The notes: generated by a model from the letters alone, not told the origin. Shown: positions 37,052 through 46,275, counted from the first letter of the stretch. The stretch: DNA of 64,000 nucleotides from Allomesorhizobium sp043769475 (GCF_043769475.1 NZ_CP171729.1:1550001-1614000); one strand, 5' to 3'. Numbers and translations are program-made.

Positions 37052-37903
37052 ATGACAGTGACCGCCCATAAACTTGCGTCGGGTCCGGGTTGGCGGGTCC
37101 ACGACGTGATCTGCCGCGCACGCGTCCACGACCGGCCTTTCGAGGAGCAGCATGGCGACTATTGCATCGCGGCCGTGACCGACGGGACCTTTCGCTACAG
37201 CGCCACGCAAGGGACCGCGGTGCTCGCGCCCGGCTCGATGCTGCTCGGCAATGCCGGCTCGTGCTTCGAATTCGGGCACGAACATGCGGCCGGCGACCGC
37301 TGCCTGTCTTTTCACTATTCGCCCAAATTTCTGGAAGCCGTTGTTACCGATACGCCCGGCGCGAGGAAAATCGGCTTCGCCGCGCCGCGCCTGCCGCCGC
37401 TGAGGCAATTTGCACGACTGCTGGCGGAGGCGGAGATCGCGCGGGACGCCAACGACGGAAACGCGCTCGAAGAGATCGCGCTGCGGCTGGCCGGCGGCGT
37501 CGCCTCCACGCTTGCCGGCACGGCGGCGGATCGGCCGCGCCGGCCGAACCGTTTCGACCAGCGCCGCGTCAGCGAGGCGGTCCGCCGCATCGAACTGGCC
37601 GCGCACGAACCGCTTGCACTCGCCGATCTGGCCTGCGAGACGGCGACCAGCCCGTTCCATTTCCTGCGCTCGTTTCGCCAGCTAACCGGCATGACGCCGC
37701 ATCAATATGTGCTGCGAACCCGCCTGCACCGCGCGGCGGTGCGGCTGCGGCTGTCGGACGAGCCGATTTCTGCCATCGCCTTCGACGCCGGCTTCAACGA
37801 TCTTTCCACCTTCAACCGCCGTTTCAGGCGGGTGATGGGCGTGACGCCCGGCGCATTCCGCGCTTGGCACCGGGGCGGCGGAGCGGATGCTTTATCCACT
37901 TAA
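37052..37903 (+). CDS. AraC-family transcriptional regulator
   Basis: 283 residues. An N-terminal cupin-like sensing domain (residues 10-120, YCIAAVTDGTFRYSATQGT) precedes the double helix-turn-helix at about 185-280 (ALADLACETATSPFHFLRSF, MTPHQYVLRTRLHRAAVRL, IAFDAGFNDLSTFNRRFRR). It is divergent from the VOC pair with 86 bases between, so those genes are its probable targets. The inducer is unknown. Confidence 0.9.
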   Translation: MTVTAHKLASGPGWRVHDVICRARVHDRPFEEQHGDYCIAAVTDGTFRYSATQGTAVLAPGSMLLGNAGSCFEFGHEHAAGDRCLSFHYSPKFLEAVVTDTPGARKIGFAAPRLPPLRQFARLLAEAEIARDANDGNALEEIALRLAGGVASTLAGTAADRPRRPNRFDQRRVSEAVRRIELAAHEPLALADLACETATSPFHFLRSFRQLTGMTPHQYVLRTRLHRAAVRLRLSDEPISAIAFDAGFNDLSTFNRRFRRVMGVTPGAFRAWHRGGGADALST

Positions 37904-38110
37904 GCCGGAGCCGAAACCGCAGACTTTCGGGTCGGGCGCCCGCGATCCCGGCAGACATGTCGTCGCAGCCTCTGGAAACCGGTTCTATCCGTTTGATTTC
38001 AATCGAAAAACCTTATCTAGGTATCGGCTGGATTTCGCACCTGAAAGTTGGAGATCGCCAATCACTTCCTATATAAGGGGCAAGTGATTCCCCATATTGC
38101 GTGATCCGAT

Positions 38111-40912
38111 TTGACCGACATCAAAACTCCGCGCGGCCCCGACGGCCCATCCGGCGTCGAGCCGATTTCCATCGTCGAGGAGATGGAGCGCTCCTTCCTC
38201 GACTATGCGATGAGCGTGATCGTCAGCCGCGCGCTGCCGGACGTGCGCGACGGCCTGAAGCCTGTGCACCGGCGCATCCTGTTTGCGGCGCATGAGAGCG
38301 GCTATCACTGGAACCGCAAATATGTGAAGTCGGCGCGGCCGGTCGCCGACGTGATGGGTAAATACCATCCGCATGGCGACGCCTCGATCTACGACGCCTT
38401 GGTGCGCATGGCGCAGGACTGGTCGCTTCGGGTTCCGCTCATCGACGGACAGGGCAATTTCGGCTCGATCGACGGCGATATGCCGGCGGCGATGCGCTAC
38501 ACGGAATCGCGCCTCACCAAGGTCGCGCACGAGCTGCTGGAGGACATCGACAAGGATACGGTCGACTTCCAGGAAACCTATGACGCGTCCGGCCGCGAGC
38601 CGCGGGTTTTGCCGGCGCGCTTCCCCAATCTGCTGGTCAACGGCTCCGGCGGCATCGCCGTCGGCATGGCGACCAACATTCCGCCGCACAATCTGACCGA
38701 AATGTGCAACGGCGCCATCGCGCTGATCGACAATCCGGCGATCGAGCTGCCGGCGTTGATGGAGATCATCCCCGGTCCGGATTTTCCGACCGGCGGCATC
38801 GTGCTTGGCCGGTCCGGCATCTACAACGCCTACGCGACGGGTCGCGGCTCGATCGTCATGCGCGGCCGCGTCAACATCGAGCAGCGGAGCAACGACCGCG
38901 AGGCCATCATCATCACCGAGGTTCCCTTTCAGGTGAACAAGGCGACGATGATCGAGAAAATGGCCGATCTGGTGCGCGAAAAGCGCATCGAGGGCATTTC
39001 CGACATCCGCGACGAGAGCGACCGCCAGGGCTACCGCGTCGTCATCGAGCTCAAGCGGGACGCCGTCGCCGACGTCATCCTGAACCAGCTTTACCGCTTT
39101 ACCCCGCTGCAGACCTCGTTCGGCGCCAATATGGTCGCGCTGAACGGCGGCAAGCCGGAGCTTATGAACCTGACCGACATCCTGAAGGCGTTCGTCGCCT
39201 TCCGCGAGGATGTCATCAGCCGCCGGACGAAATTCCTGCTGCGCAAGGTGCGCGACCGCGCCCACGTCCTGGTCGGCCTGGCGATTGCGGTCGCCAATAT
39301 CGACGAAGTCATCAAGCTGATCCGCCAGGCGCCCGACCCGCAGACCGCGCGCGAGCAGTTGATGGATCGGCGTTGGCCGGCGCAGGACGTGGAATCGCTG
39401 ATCCTCCTGATCGACGATCCGCGCCACCGGATCAATGAGGACGGCACCTACAATCTTTCGGAGGAACAGGCGCGCGCGATCCTCGAACTGCGCCTGCAGC
39501 GCCTGACCGCGCTCGGCCGCGACGAGATTGCCGACGAACTGAACACGATCGGCGCGGAAATCGCCGATTACCTCGACATTTTGTCGTCGCGCGTGCGCAT
39601 CCAGCAGATCGTCAAGGACGAGCTTGCCGCCGTGCGCGACGAGTTCGGCACGCCGCGGCGCACCGAGCTTGCCGAAGGCGGCGCCGACATGGACGACGAG
39701 GACCTGATCCAGCGCGAGGACATGGTCGTCACCGTCACGCATGAAGGCTACATCAAGCGCGTGCCGCTCTCGATCTACCGGGCACAGGCGCGCGGCGGCA
39801 AAGGCCGCTCGGGCATGTCAACCAAGGACGAGGATTTCGTCACGCGGCTATTCGTGGCCAACACCCACACGCCGATCCTGTTCTTCTCTTCGCGCGGCAT
39901 CGTCTACAAGGAAAAGGTCTGGCGCCTGCCGATCGGCACGCCGCAGTCGCGCGGCAAGTTCCTGCGCAACATGCTGCCGCTGGAAGCCGGCGACCGCATC
40001 ACCGCGATCCTGCCGCTGCCGGAGGACGAAGATAGCTGGGGCGATCTCGACGTGATGTTCGCCACCACGCGCGGCACGGTGCGCCGCAACAAGCTTTCCG
40101 ACTTCGTCCAGGTCAACCGAAACGGCAAGATCGCCATGAAGTTGGAGGAGGAAGGCGACGAGATTCTCGGCGTCGAAACCTGCACGGACAATGACGACGT
40201 GCTTCTGACCGCCAGCTCGGGCCAGTGCATACGCTTCCGGGTCAGCGACGTTCGCGTGTTCCAGAGTCGCGCCTCGCTCGGCGTGCGCGGCATCTCGATG
40301 GGCGAGAGCGACCGGGTCATCTCCATGGCCATCATCGAGCATGTCGACGCACCGCCGGCTGAACGCGCGGCCTATCTGAAGCGTTCGGTCGTGGAACGCC
40401 GGCTGGTTTCGGCCGAAGGCGAGGGCGAGGAAGAGATCGCGCTGACCAACGAGGAAGTCGCCGAGGAGGCTGACCTCTCCGACGAGCGCTATGAATTCCT
40501 GAAGCAGCACGAGCAGTTCGTGCTGACCGTCACCGAGTACGGCTACGGCAAGCGCTCCTCATCGTACGATTTCCGGCTCACCGGGCGCGGCGGCAAGGGC
40601 ATTCGCGCCACCGACGTGTCGAAAGTGGCTGAGATCGGACGGCTGGTCGCAACCTTCCCGGTCGGGCAGGACGACCAGATCATGCTGGTTTCGGACGGCG
40701 GGCAGGTCATCCGCGTGCCGGTGCACGGCATCCGCATTGCCAGCCGTGCCACCAAGGGCGTCACGATCTTCAACACGGCCGACGGCGAAAAGGTGGTTTC
40801 GGTCGAGCGCATCTCGGAGCCGCAGAGCGATGAGGATGTGGAGGAGATTATCGCGGAGGCCGCCGTGCCGGGCGAAGTCTCTAAAGCCGGAGACGGCGGG
40901 ACGGAAGAATAG
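38111..40912 (+). CDS. gyrA: DNA gyrase subunit A
   Basis: 933 residues from a TTG start that begins the conserved N-terminus (ISIVEEMERSFLDYAMSVIV). The catalytic tyrosine is Tyr130 in AMRYTESRLTK. The quinolone region reads KYHPHGDASIYD: the place of E. coli Ser83 is Ala91, and Asp87 is kept as Asp95. The GyrA box is near QARGGKGRSG in the C-terminal wrapping domain, where an acidic insert (about residues 760-800, rich in Glu) is present. With GyrB it introduces negative supercoils. It is a stand-alone gene. Confidence 0.96.
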   Translation: MTDIKTPRGPDGPSGVEPISIVEEMERSFLDYAMSVIVSRALPDVRDGLKPVHRRILFAAHESGYHWNRKYVKSARPVADVMGKYHPHGDASIYDALVRMAQDWSLRVPLIDGQGNFGSIDGDMPAAMRYTESRLTKVAHELLEDIDKDTVDFQETYDASGREPRVLPARFPNLLVNGSGGIAVGMATNIPPHNLTEMCNGAIALIDNPAIELPALMEIIPGPDFPTGGIVLGRSGIYNAYATGRGSIVMRGRVNIEQRSNDREAIIITEVPFQVNKATMIEKMADLVREKRIEGISDIRDESDRQGYRVVIELKRDAVADVILNQLYRFTPLQTSFGANMVALNGGKPELMNLTDILKAFVAFREDVISRRTKFLLRKVRDRAHVLVGLAIAVANIDEVIKLIRQAPDPQTAREQLMDRRWPAQDVESLILLIDDPRHRINEDGTYNLSEEQARAILELRLQRLTALGRDEIADELNTIGAEIADYLDILSSRVRIQQIVKDELAAVRDEFGTPRRTELAEGGADMDDEDLIQREDMVVTVTHEGYIKRVPLSIYRAQARGGKGRSGMSTKDEDFVTRLFVANTHTPILFFSSRGIVYKEKVWRLPIGTPQSRGKFLRNMLPLEAGDRITAILPLPEDEDSWGDLDVMFATTRGTVRRNKLSDFVQVNRNGKIAMKLEEEGDEILGVETCTDNDDVLLTASSGQCIRFRVSDVRVFQSRASLGVRGISMGESDRVISMAIIEHVDAPPAERAAYLKRSVVERRLVSAEGEGEEEIALTNEEVAEEADLSDERYEFLKQHEQFVLTVTEYGYGKRSSSYDFRLTGRGGKGIRATDVSKVAEIGRLVATFPVGQDDQIMLVSDGGQVIRVPVHGIRIASRATKGVTIFNTADGEKVVSVERISEPQSDEDVEEIIAEAAVPGEVSKAGDGGTEE

Positions 40913-40960
40913 GGCACCTTGGTCGCGGCGAAAACTGCCGCGGCCTATCGCTGAGACAGC

Positions 40961-41101
40961 TTAGCGCAGGCGCGGACCGAAGCCGCGTGAGCGGTCGTTG
41001 CGGTCCTCGAGGCGGACGCGCGCGGCTTCCTGGTGAAGGCCGAAGGCCGTGGCGATAAGCATTGCAATGGTCATTGCGGCGGCGAGCATGTAGATCAGCA
41101 T
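40961..41101 (-). CDS. Small membrane protein, 46 residues
   Basis: From ATG 41101 to TAA 40961, with GGAG 9 bases upstream. One membrane helix (MLIYMLAAAMTIAMLIATAF) is followed by a charged tail (GLHQEAARVRLEDRNDRS, RGFGPRLR). It lies alone between gyrA and coaD in a 384-base gap. The clear ribosome site, helix and charged tail argue for a real short gene; I know no family name. Confidence 0.6.
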   Translation of the reverse strand: MLIYMLAAAMTIAMLIATAFGLHQEAARVRLEDRNDRSRGFGPRLR

Positions 41102-41296
41102 GATTTTGTTCTCCTGATCACTACAATGGTTACATGGCGATTTGGTTTCCGAATTTGTAGAGGCGGTTTATCCGATGCCGGTTGAACCTTTTGTGATGCC
41201 GCCGTTCATTCGCGGTTCATCTTGCACACGTCGAGCAGCGGCGGCTCCGCCCATGCGAATTGCGTTTGATCTTAGGCCCGGCTAGAAGCAGCTTCC

Positions 41297-41794
41297 ATGA
41301 AACGCATCACTATCTACGCGGGATCGTTCGATCCGCTGACCAACGGCCATCTCGACGTGCTGAAGGCGGCGCTGGCTGTCGCCGACACGATCTACGCCGC
41401 AATAGGCGTTCATCCCGGCAAGAAGCCACTGTTTTCCCTGGAGGAGAGGATCGAGCTCATCGAGCGGGCGGCGCGGGCCGAGTTCGGCGCCGACGCAGAG
41501 CGCATCAAAGTCATTTCGTTTGACGGGCTGGTGATCGACGCGGCGCGCAAGCATGGCGCATCGACCATGATACGCGGCCTGCGCGACGGCACCGATCTCG
41601 ATTATGAGATGCAGATGGCCGGCATGAACGAAACCATGGCGCCCGAACTGCAGACCGTTTTCTTGCCGGCGAGCCCCTCCGTCCGCACCATTACCGCCAC
41701 ACTTGTCCGCCAGATAGCCAGCATGGGGGGCGACATCCGCCCCTTCGTTCCGGCCGTGGTCGCCGGCGCGCTCGTCGAAAAATTCGCTCATTGA
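41297..41794 (+). CDS. coaD: Phosphopantetheine adenylyltransferase
   Basis: 165 residues. Nucleotidyltransferase motif GSFDPLTNGHLDVLK and the C-terminal SPSVRTITATLVRQIASMGG are present, as are MIRGLRDGTDLDYEMQMAGM. It transfers AMP from ATP to 4'-phosphopantetheine, the penultimate step of coenzyme A synthesis. The downstream cyclophilin gene begins 11 bases after its stop, so they are cotranscribed. Confidence 0.95.
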   Translation: MKRITIYAGSFDPLTNGHLDVLKAALAVADTIYAAIGVHPGKKPLFSLEERIELIERAARAEFGADAERIKVISFDGLVIDAARKHGASTMIRGLRDGTDLDYEMQMAGMNETMAPELQTVFLPASPSVRTITATLVRQIASMGGDIRPFVPAVVAGALVEKFAH

Positions 41795-41804
41795 GGAAAA
41801 ATTC

Positions 41805-42389
41805 ATGAAGCTCAGGAAGCTTGCTTCGTCCCTGATTATTGCCGCGGCCCTGTTTGGCGGCTCGGCCGCGATCGCCGCCGAGCCGGAAAACACCATGATC
41901 GTCACGCTGGAACAGGGCGACGTGACTATCGCGCTCAGGCCCGACCTCGCGCCCAAGCATGTCGAGCAGATCAAGGCGCTGGCGCGCGCCGGCGAATATG
42001 ACAATGTCGCCTTCCACCGGGTGATCGAGGGCTTCATGGCGCAAACCGGCGACGTGGAATTCGGCGACATGAAGGACGGCTTCGACCCGAACCGCGCCGG
42101 CACCGGCGGCTCCAGCAAGCCCGACCTGCCCGCAGAGTTCTCCAGCGAGCGTTATGTGCGCGGCACCGTTGGCATGGCGCGGGCGCAGAGCCCGGATTCG
42201 GCCAATTCGCAGTTCTTCATCATGCTTGCGCCCAATCCGGGCCTTGAAGGCCAGTACACGGTCGTCGGCACGGTAGAGAGCGGCATGGAACTGATCGATC
42301 AGGTGAAAAAGGGCGACCCCGCCATGAACGGGGTTGTCAGCGAGCCTGACCGCATGGTCAAGGTGCGCATCGCCGCCGACGGCAATTGA
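41805..42389 (+). CDS. Periplasmic cyclophilin-type peptidyl-prolyl isomerase
   Basis: 194 residues with a Sec signal (LASSLIIAAALFGGSAAIAA). The cyclophilin core follows: VAFHRVIEGFMAQTGDVEFG, VRGTVGMARAQSPDSANSQF and FFIMLAPNPGLEGQYTVVG. It speeds cis-trans isomerisation at proline in the periplasm. It is in tandem with a cytoplasmic paralogue 28 bases downstream; the pair plus coaD forms a unit typical of rhizobia. Confidence 0.92.
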   Translation: MKLRKLASSLIIAAALFGGSAAIAAEPENTMIVTLEQGDVTIALRPDLAPKHVEQIKALARAGEYDNVAFHRVIEGFMAQTGDVEFGDMKDGFDPNRAGTGGSSKPDLPAEFSSERYVRGTVGMARAQSPDSANSQFFIMLAPNPGLEGQYTVVGTVESGMELIDQVKKGDPAMNGVVSEPDRMVKVRIAADGN

Positions 42390-42417
42390 ACAACATAAGC
42401 AGAAAAAGGAATTCGGG

Positions 42418-42933
42418 ATGGCCGAGATCAAGGATCGCGAAAACGCGCTCGTCATGGAAACCACCAAGGGCAAGGTCGTCATCGAGCTTCTGCCCGACCT
42501 GGCGCCGGGTCATGTGGCCCGCATCAAGGAACTGGCGCGTGAGGGCGCCTATGACGGCGTCGTGTTTCACCGCGTCATCGACGGATTCATGGCCCAGACC
42601 GGCGACGTGAAGTTCGGCAATTCGACCACGCCGTCGTTCAATCCGTCGCGCGCCGGCATGGGCGGTTCAGACAAGCCCGACCTCAAGGCCGAGTTCTCCA
42701 ACATGAACCACGGCCGCGGCACCTGCTCGATGGCGCGGTCGCAGAACCCGAACTCGGCGAACTCGCAGTTCTTCATCTGCTTCGACGACGCGGCTTTCCT
42801 CAACCGGCAATATACGGTGTGGGGCCAGGTCATCGAAGGCATGGAGAATGTCGACAAGATCAAGCGCGGCGAGCCGGTACAGGATCCCGACAAGATCGTG
42901 TCGATGAAAGTGGCGGCGGACATCGCAGCCTGA
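42418..42933 (+). CDS. Cytoplasmic cyclophilin-type peptidyl-prolyl isomerase
   Basis: 171 residues without a signal peptide. VVFHRVIDGFMAQTGDVKFG, GRGTCSMARSQNPNSANSQF, FFICFDDAAFLNRQYTVWGQ and MENVDKIKRGEP are the cyclophilin marks. ATG 42418 has AAGGA upstream; the frame extends to 42334 inside the previous gene. It is a tandem duplicate of the preceding gene that acts in the cytoplasm. A repeat element follows before queA. Confidence 0.93.
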   Translation: MAEIKDRENALVMETTKGKVVIELLPDLAPGHVARIKELAREGAYDGVVFHRVIDGFMAQTGDVKFGNSTTPSFNPSRAGMGGSDKPDLKAEFSNMNHGRGTCSMARSQNPNSANSQFFICFDDAAFLNRQYTVWGQVIEGMENVDKIKRGEPVQDPDKIVSMKVAADIAA

Positions 42934-42942
42934 TCTGCCTGC

Positions 42943-43100
42943 CTACCCTTGAGGGAGGTGGCAAGCGAAGTGAGGCGGGTGGGGTTATATTGCTCCATCG
43001 CCGACCATGCTTCTTTGGATATCCAACTGTGAAATCGCACGGTAAGACGCCCACCCGCCCGGCCGAACGGCCGGGCGACCTCCCCTCAAGGGGGAGGTAG
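42943..43100. repeat. Inverted-repeat intergenic element, copy B
   Basis: 158 bases with ends CTACC-CTTGAGGGAGGTGGC and the complement of CTACCTCCCCCTTGAGGGGA. Inside are paired GGCGGGTGGGG/CCCACCCGCC arms, and a CCGGCCGAACGGCCGG hairpin on the right. It matches the end design of 7037-7195, while the centres differ. It separates the cyclophilin pair from queA, and its right end provides the queA ribosome site. Confidence 0.7.
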
Positions 43101-43102
43101 AG

Positions 43103-44182
43103 GTGCGCGTCGACCTCTTCGATTTCGATCTGCCGGAGGAGCGGATCGCGCTTCGTCCTGCAGAGCCCCGCGATGCAGCGCGGCTGCTCGTGGTCAGGCC
43201 GGGCGAGGAGGTCGAGGACCGCAGCGTGGTCGACCTGCCGAGGCTGCTCGAGCCCGGCGATGTGATGATCTTCAACGACACTAAGGTTATCCCGGCGCAG
43301 CTGAAGGGCTTGCGGCGGCGCGGCGAAGCGTCGGCTCAGGTGGACGCGACGCTGCACATGCGCGTGGCCCCTGACCGCTGGCTGGCCTTTGTCCGGCCAG
43401 GCAAACGCGTGGCGCCGGGGGACCGCATTCATTTCGGTCACGACGGCAATTCGTGTTTCCTCGGCGCGCTCGACGCGACAGTGGTCGAGAAAGGCGAGGG
43501 CGGCGAGGTGCTGCTGGCCTTCGACCTGTCCGGCACATTTCTTGACGAGGCACTACATGCGGTCGGGCATATTCCGCTGCCACCTTATATCGCCTCGAAG
43601 CGGCCGGACGATGAGCGCGACCGCACTGACTACCAGACGATTTTCGCCCGCGACGAGGGCGCTGTCGCCGCACCCACCGCCGGATTGCATTTCACGCCGG
43701 AATTGTTCGCGGCACTCGACGCGCGGGGCGTCGAACGGCATTTTGTCACGCTGCATGTCGGTGCGGGGACTTTTCTCCCGGTGAAGGCGGAAGACACCGC
43801 CGACCACAAGATGCATGCCGAAACCGGAAGCGTATCGGCGCAAACGGCCGCGGCGGTGAACGCCGCCCGGGCGCGCGGCAGCCGCGTGGTATCGGTGGGC
43901 ACGACTTCGCTCCGGCTGCTCGAAAGCGCCGCGAGCGACGACGGGCGGCTTGGCGGGTGGTCGGGCGCGACCAGCATCTTCATCACGCCCGGCTACCGCT
44001 TCAGAACAGTCGACGTGCTGATGACCAATTTCCATCTGCCGCGCTCGACGCTGTTCATGCTGGTCTCTGCGTTCAGCGGCCTTGAGACGATGCGCGCGGC
44101 CTATCAGCACGCTATTGCCGCAGGCTATCGGTTCTACTCCTACGGCGACGCGTGCCTTCTGTTCAGGGATCAGAACCAGTAG
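43103..44182 (+). CDS. queA: S-adenosylmethionine:tRNA ribosyltransferase-isomerase
   Basis: 359 residues from a GTG start 5 bases after GGAGG, which belongs to the repeat element. Family blocks are DFDLPEERIALRPAEPRDAA, MIFNDTKVIPAQLKG, FARDEGAVAAPTAGLHFTPE, VGAGTFLPVKAEDTADHKMH and MTNFHLPRSTLFMLVSAFSG. It builds epoxyqueuosine on tRNA. tgt, the preceding step, lies about 500 bases downstream with a GFA-type gene between on the other strand. Its end overlaps that gene by 13 bases. Confidence 0.95.
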   Translation: MRVDLFDFDLPEERIALRPAEPRDAARLLVVRPGEEVEDRSVVDLPRLLEPGDVMIFNDTKVIPAQLKGLRRRGEASAQVDATLHMRVAPDRWLAFVRPGKRVAPGDRIHFGHDGNSCFLGALDATVVEKGEGGEVLLAFDLSGTFLDEALHAVGHIPLPPYIASKRPDDERDRTDYQTIFARDEGAVAAPTAGLHFTPELFAALDARGVERHFVTLHVGAGTFLPVKAEDTADHKMHAETGSVSAQTAAAVNAARARGSRVVSVGTTSLRLLESAASDDGRLGGWSGATSIFITPGYRFRTVDVLMTNFHLPRSTLFMLVSAFSGLETMRAAYQHAIAAGYRFYSYGDACLLFRDQNQ

Positions 44183-44568
44183 TCGAAGACCCTACGGCCG
44201 TCGCGCGGCAGATCGGTGAAGCTATTCAAGCCCTCGAAATGGTCGATCGGCAGGTCAGCTACCATTTCCGGTTCGGCGAGCCTGACGTTCACGGCCATGC
44301 GTCGCCGGCCATCCTTGCCAGGGCGGTTTCCTCGCCACCATGCGACGCAGCCACATTCTGGGCAGAAGTGAAAGCTCAAGTGTTTTTCGCCCCGTGCATA
44401 GGCATGCGTCGTTCCGGACACGGTGATCTCGTGGCCTTCATAGCCGTAGATCCACAGAGCCCCGTGGCGGCGGCAGACCGTGCAGTTGCATGCCGTCGCT
44501 CCCTCCGGCTCTCCCTCGAAACGCCAGCGCACTGCGCCGCAATGGCACGCGCCCTCGATCGTCTTCAT
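44170..44568 (-). CDS. GFA/CENP-V-domain zinc protein
   Basis: 132 residues from ATG 44568 (MKTIEGACHCGAVRW). Cysteine motifs GACHCGAVRW, CNCTVCRRHGALWIYG and FHFCPECGCVAWW bind zinc in the GFA fold of glutathione-dependent formaldehyde-activating enzyme and relatives; substrate unknown. A longer frame from TTG 44628 is possible but has less support. It lies between queA and tgt on the opposite strand, an insertion into the queuosine pair. Confidence 0.85.
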   Translation of the reverse strand: MKTIEGACHCGAVRWRFEGEPEGATACNCTVCRRHGALWIYGYEGHEITVSGTTHAYARGEKHLSFHFCPECGCVAWWRGNRPGKDGRRRMAVNVRLAEPEMVADLPIDHFEGLNSFTDLPRDGRRVFDYWF

Positions 44569-44692
44569 TCGGTCAGGCCCATCATTTTCAGCGTGCGTCA
44601 GCGTAGAGCGCCCATTTTGATCGTTCAAGGCTGAAGCGGCTCTTTGCCGTGATCCGATTGTCTTGACGCGCTGTCGTCGCTAAGGGCAACTC

Positions 44693-45823
44693 ATGAGCCA
44701 AACATTCTCTTTTTCTCTCCTCGCCACCGACGGCGCTGCCCGCCGCGGAGAAATCTCCACGCCACGGGGAGCAATCCGCACGCCGGCCTTCATGCCGGTC
44801 GGGACCGGCGGCACGGTCAAGGCCATGTATATGGACCAGGTGCGCGGCGTCGGCTCCGACATCATTCTGGGCAACACCTATCATTTGATGCTGCGGCCCG
44901 GCGCAGAGCGCGTGGCGCGGCTCGGCGGCCTGCACGAATTCGCCCGCTGGCCATATCCGATCCTGACCGATTCCGGCGGCTTCCAGGTGATGTCGCTGTC
45001 GAAGCTGCGCAAACTGAATGAGCAGGGCGTGACCTTCCGCTCGCATATAGACGGTGCGGCCTACGAGATGTCGCCGGAGCGCTCGATCGAGATACAGGGC
45101 CTGCTCGACAGCGACATCCAGATGCAGCTCGACGAATGCACCGCCCTGCCGGCGAAGGACAAGGAAATCGAGCGGGCGATGGAGCTGTCGCTGCGCTGGG
45201 CGGAGCGCTGCAAGGCGGCCTTTGGCGAGCAACCGGGCAAGGCGATGTTCGGCATCGTGCAGGGCGGCGACAATGCGCTGCTGCGCGAGAACTCCGCACG
45301 CGCGCTGGCTGCCATGGATCTGAAGGGCTACGCGATCGGTGGTCTGGCGGTTGGCGAGCCGCAGGCGGTGATGCTCGAAATGCTGGAGATCACCTGTCCC
45401 GAACTGCCGACTGACAAGCCGCGCTACCTGATGGGCGTCGGTACTCCCGGCGACATATTGAAATCGGTGGCCCGCGGCATCGACATGTTCGACTGCGTGA
45501 TGCCGACTCGCGCCGGCCGCCATGGCCTCGCCTACACCAGGCGCGGCAAGGTCAATCTGCGCAACGCGCGCCACGCCGACGACCACCGCCCGCTCGACGA
45601 GGAGAGCGACTGCCCGGCCGCGCGCGACTATTCCCGCGCCTATCTGCACCACCTGGTCCGCTCGCAGGAGGCGCTGGGCGCGATGCTTTTGACCTGGAAC
45701 AATCTTTCCTATTACCAGAACCTGATGGGCCAGATACGCGACGCGATCTCGGCGGGTGCGTTCGAGGAGCGCTCGGCGGAGATCGCCGAGGGCTGGGCCA
45801 AGGGCGACCTGCCGCCGCTTTAG
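44693..45823 (+). CDS. tgt: tRNA-guanine transglycosylase with an altered zinc site
   Basis: 376 residues. It exchanges guanine-34 for preQ1 in tRNA. LTDSGGFQVMSLSKLRK, GIVQGGDNALLREN and FDCVMPTRAGRHGLAYTRRG carry the active site. In the zinc module, where most bacterial enzymes have C-x-C-x2-C, the text reads ESDCPAARDYSRAYLHHL: only one cysteine remains, with Ser and Ala at the other two places; the histidine HHL is kept. Fold blocks are otherwise normal, so the enzyme may be functional with a weakened or lost zinc. Follows queA in the same direction. Confidence 0.93.
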   Translation: MSQTFSFSLLATDGAARRGEISTPRGAIRTPAFMPVGTGGTVKAMYMDQVRGVGSDIILGNTYHLMLRPGAERVARLGGLHEFARWPYPILTDSGGFQVMSLSKLRKLNEQGVTFRSHIDGAAYEMSPERSIEIQGLLDSDIQMQLDECTALPAKDKEIERAMELSLRWAERCKAAFGEQPGKAMFGIVQGGDNALLRENSARALAAMDLKGYAIGGLAVGEPQAVMLEMLEITCPELPTDKPRYLMGVGTPGDILKSVARGIDMFDCVMPTRAGRHGLAYTRRGKVNLRNARHADDHRPLDEESDCPAARDYSRAYLHHLVRSQEALGAMLLTWNNLSYYQNLMGQIRDAISAGAFEERSAEIAEGWAKGDLPPL

Positions 45824-46275
45824 CGCATACGGTTCGTTCTACCATGGAGCGAAATCGGTGTCGGACCTAACGCGTCGGTAATAGGCGCTTACAAGGTCAA
45901 TACTGGTTTGCACATCGTCCAGGGACAGCACTTCTGACAACGCTGCATGTACGGGAGGGGAGCCGAGATCACCTCTGTTGCAACGTTTCCTCGTCCCGTC
46001 CGCGACAGTCGGCCGTTTGCTGGGTTCGGTCGATGGCGGTTTGAGACGGCACGATTCTGCTCTTGTCAGCGACAATAATCTCGTTCCTTGCTGTTCACAT
46101 CGACTGGACAAAATCCCGGTTATTCAGAAGACTTTAATTTAGAATACAGTGAACTATTCAGAAAACTCTTGCCTCTGGCCGCGACCATATGCAACCTTTG
46201 GTTAGCCGGACCGTTTGGTCGGCGTGACGCCATGCCGGGCGAGTGAGCGTCGAAGCGAACTGAAGGATTGGCGTC
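45824..46275. other. Gene-free stretch before the envelope-protein cluster
   Basis: 452 bases without a gene that I can support. The last 150 bases are AT-richer than the surroundings and hold ATTCAGAAGACT (46122-46133) and ATTCAGAAAACT (46156-46167), a near-perfect direct repeat that may be a regulator site for the following gene. No tRNA or terminator was seen. Confidence 0.4.

Noticed and set aside
38069..39742. 557-codon minus-strand frame opposite gyrA
   Set aside because: Shadow of gyrA; His/Asp/Arg-rich as expected for an antisense frame of high-GC coding DNA.
45839..46111. 90-codon minus-strand frame between tgt and the lipoprotein gene
   Set aside because: No ribosome site, no known motif, composition unlike neighbours; kept as gene-free.
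46122..46167. Direct repeat ATTCAGAA(G/A)ACT as a mobile-element footprint
   Set aside because: Too short and isolated; noted only as a possible regulatory repeat.
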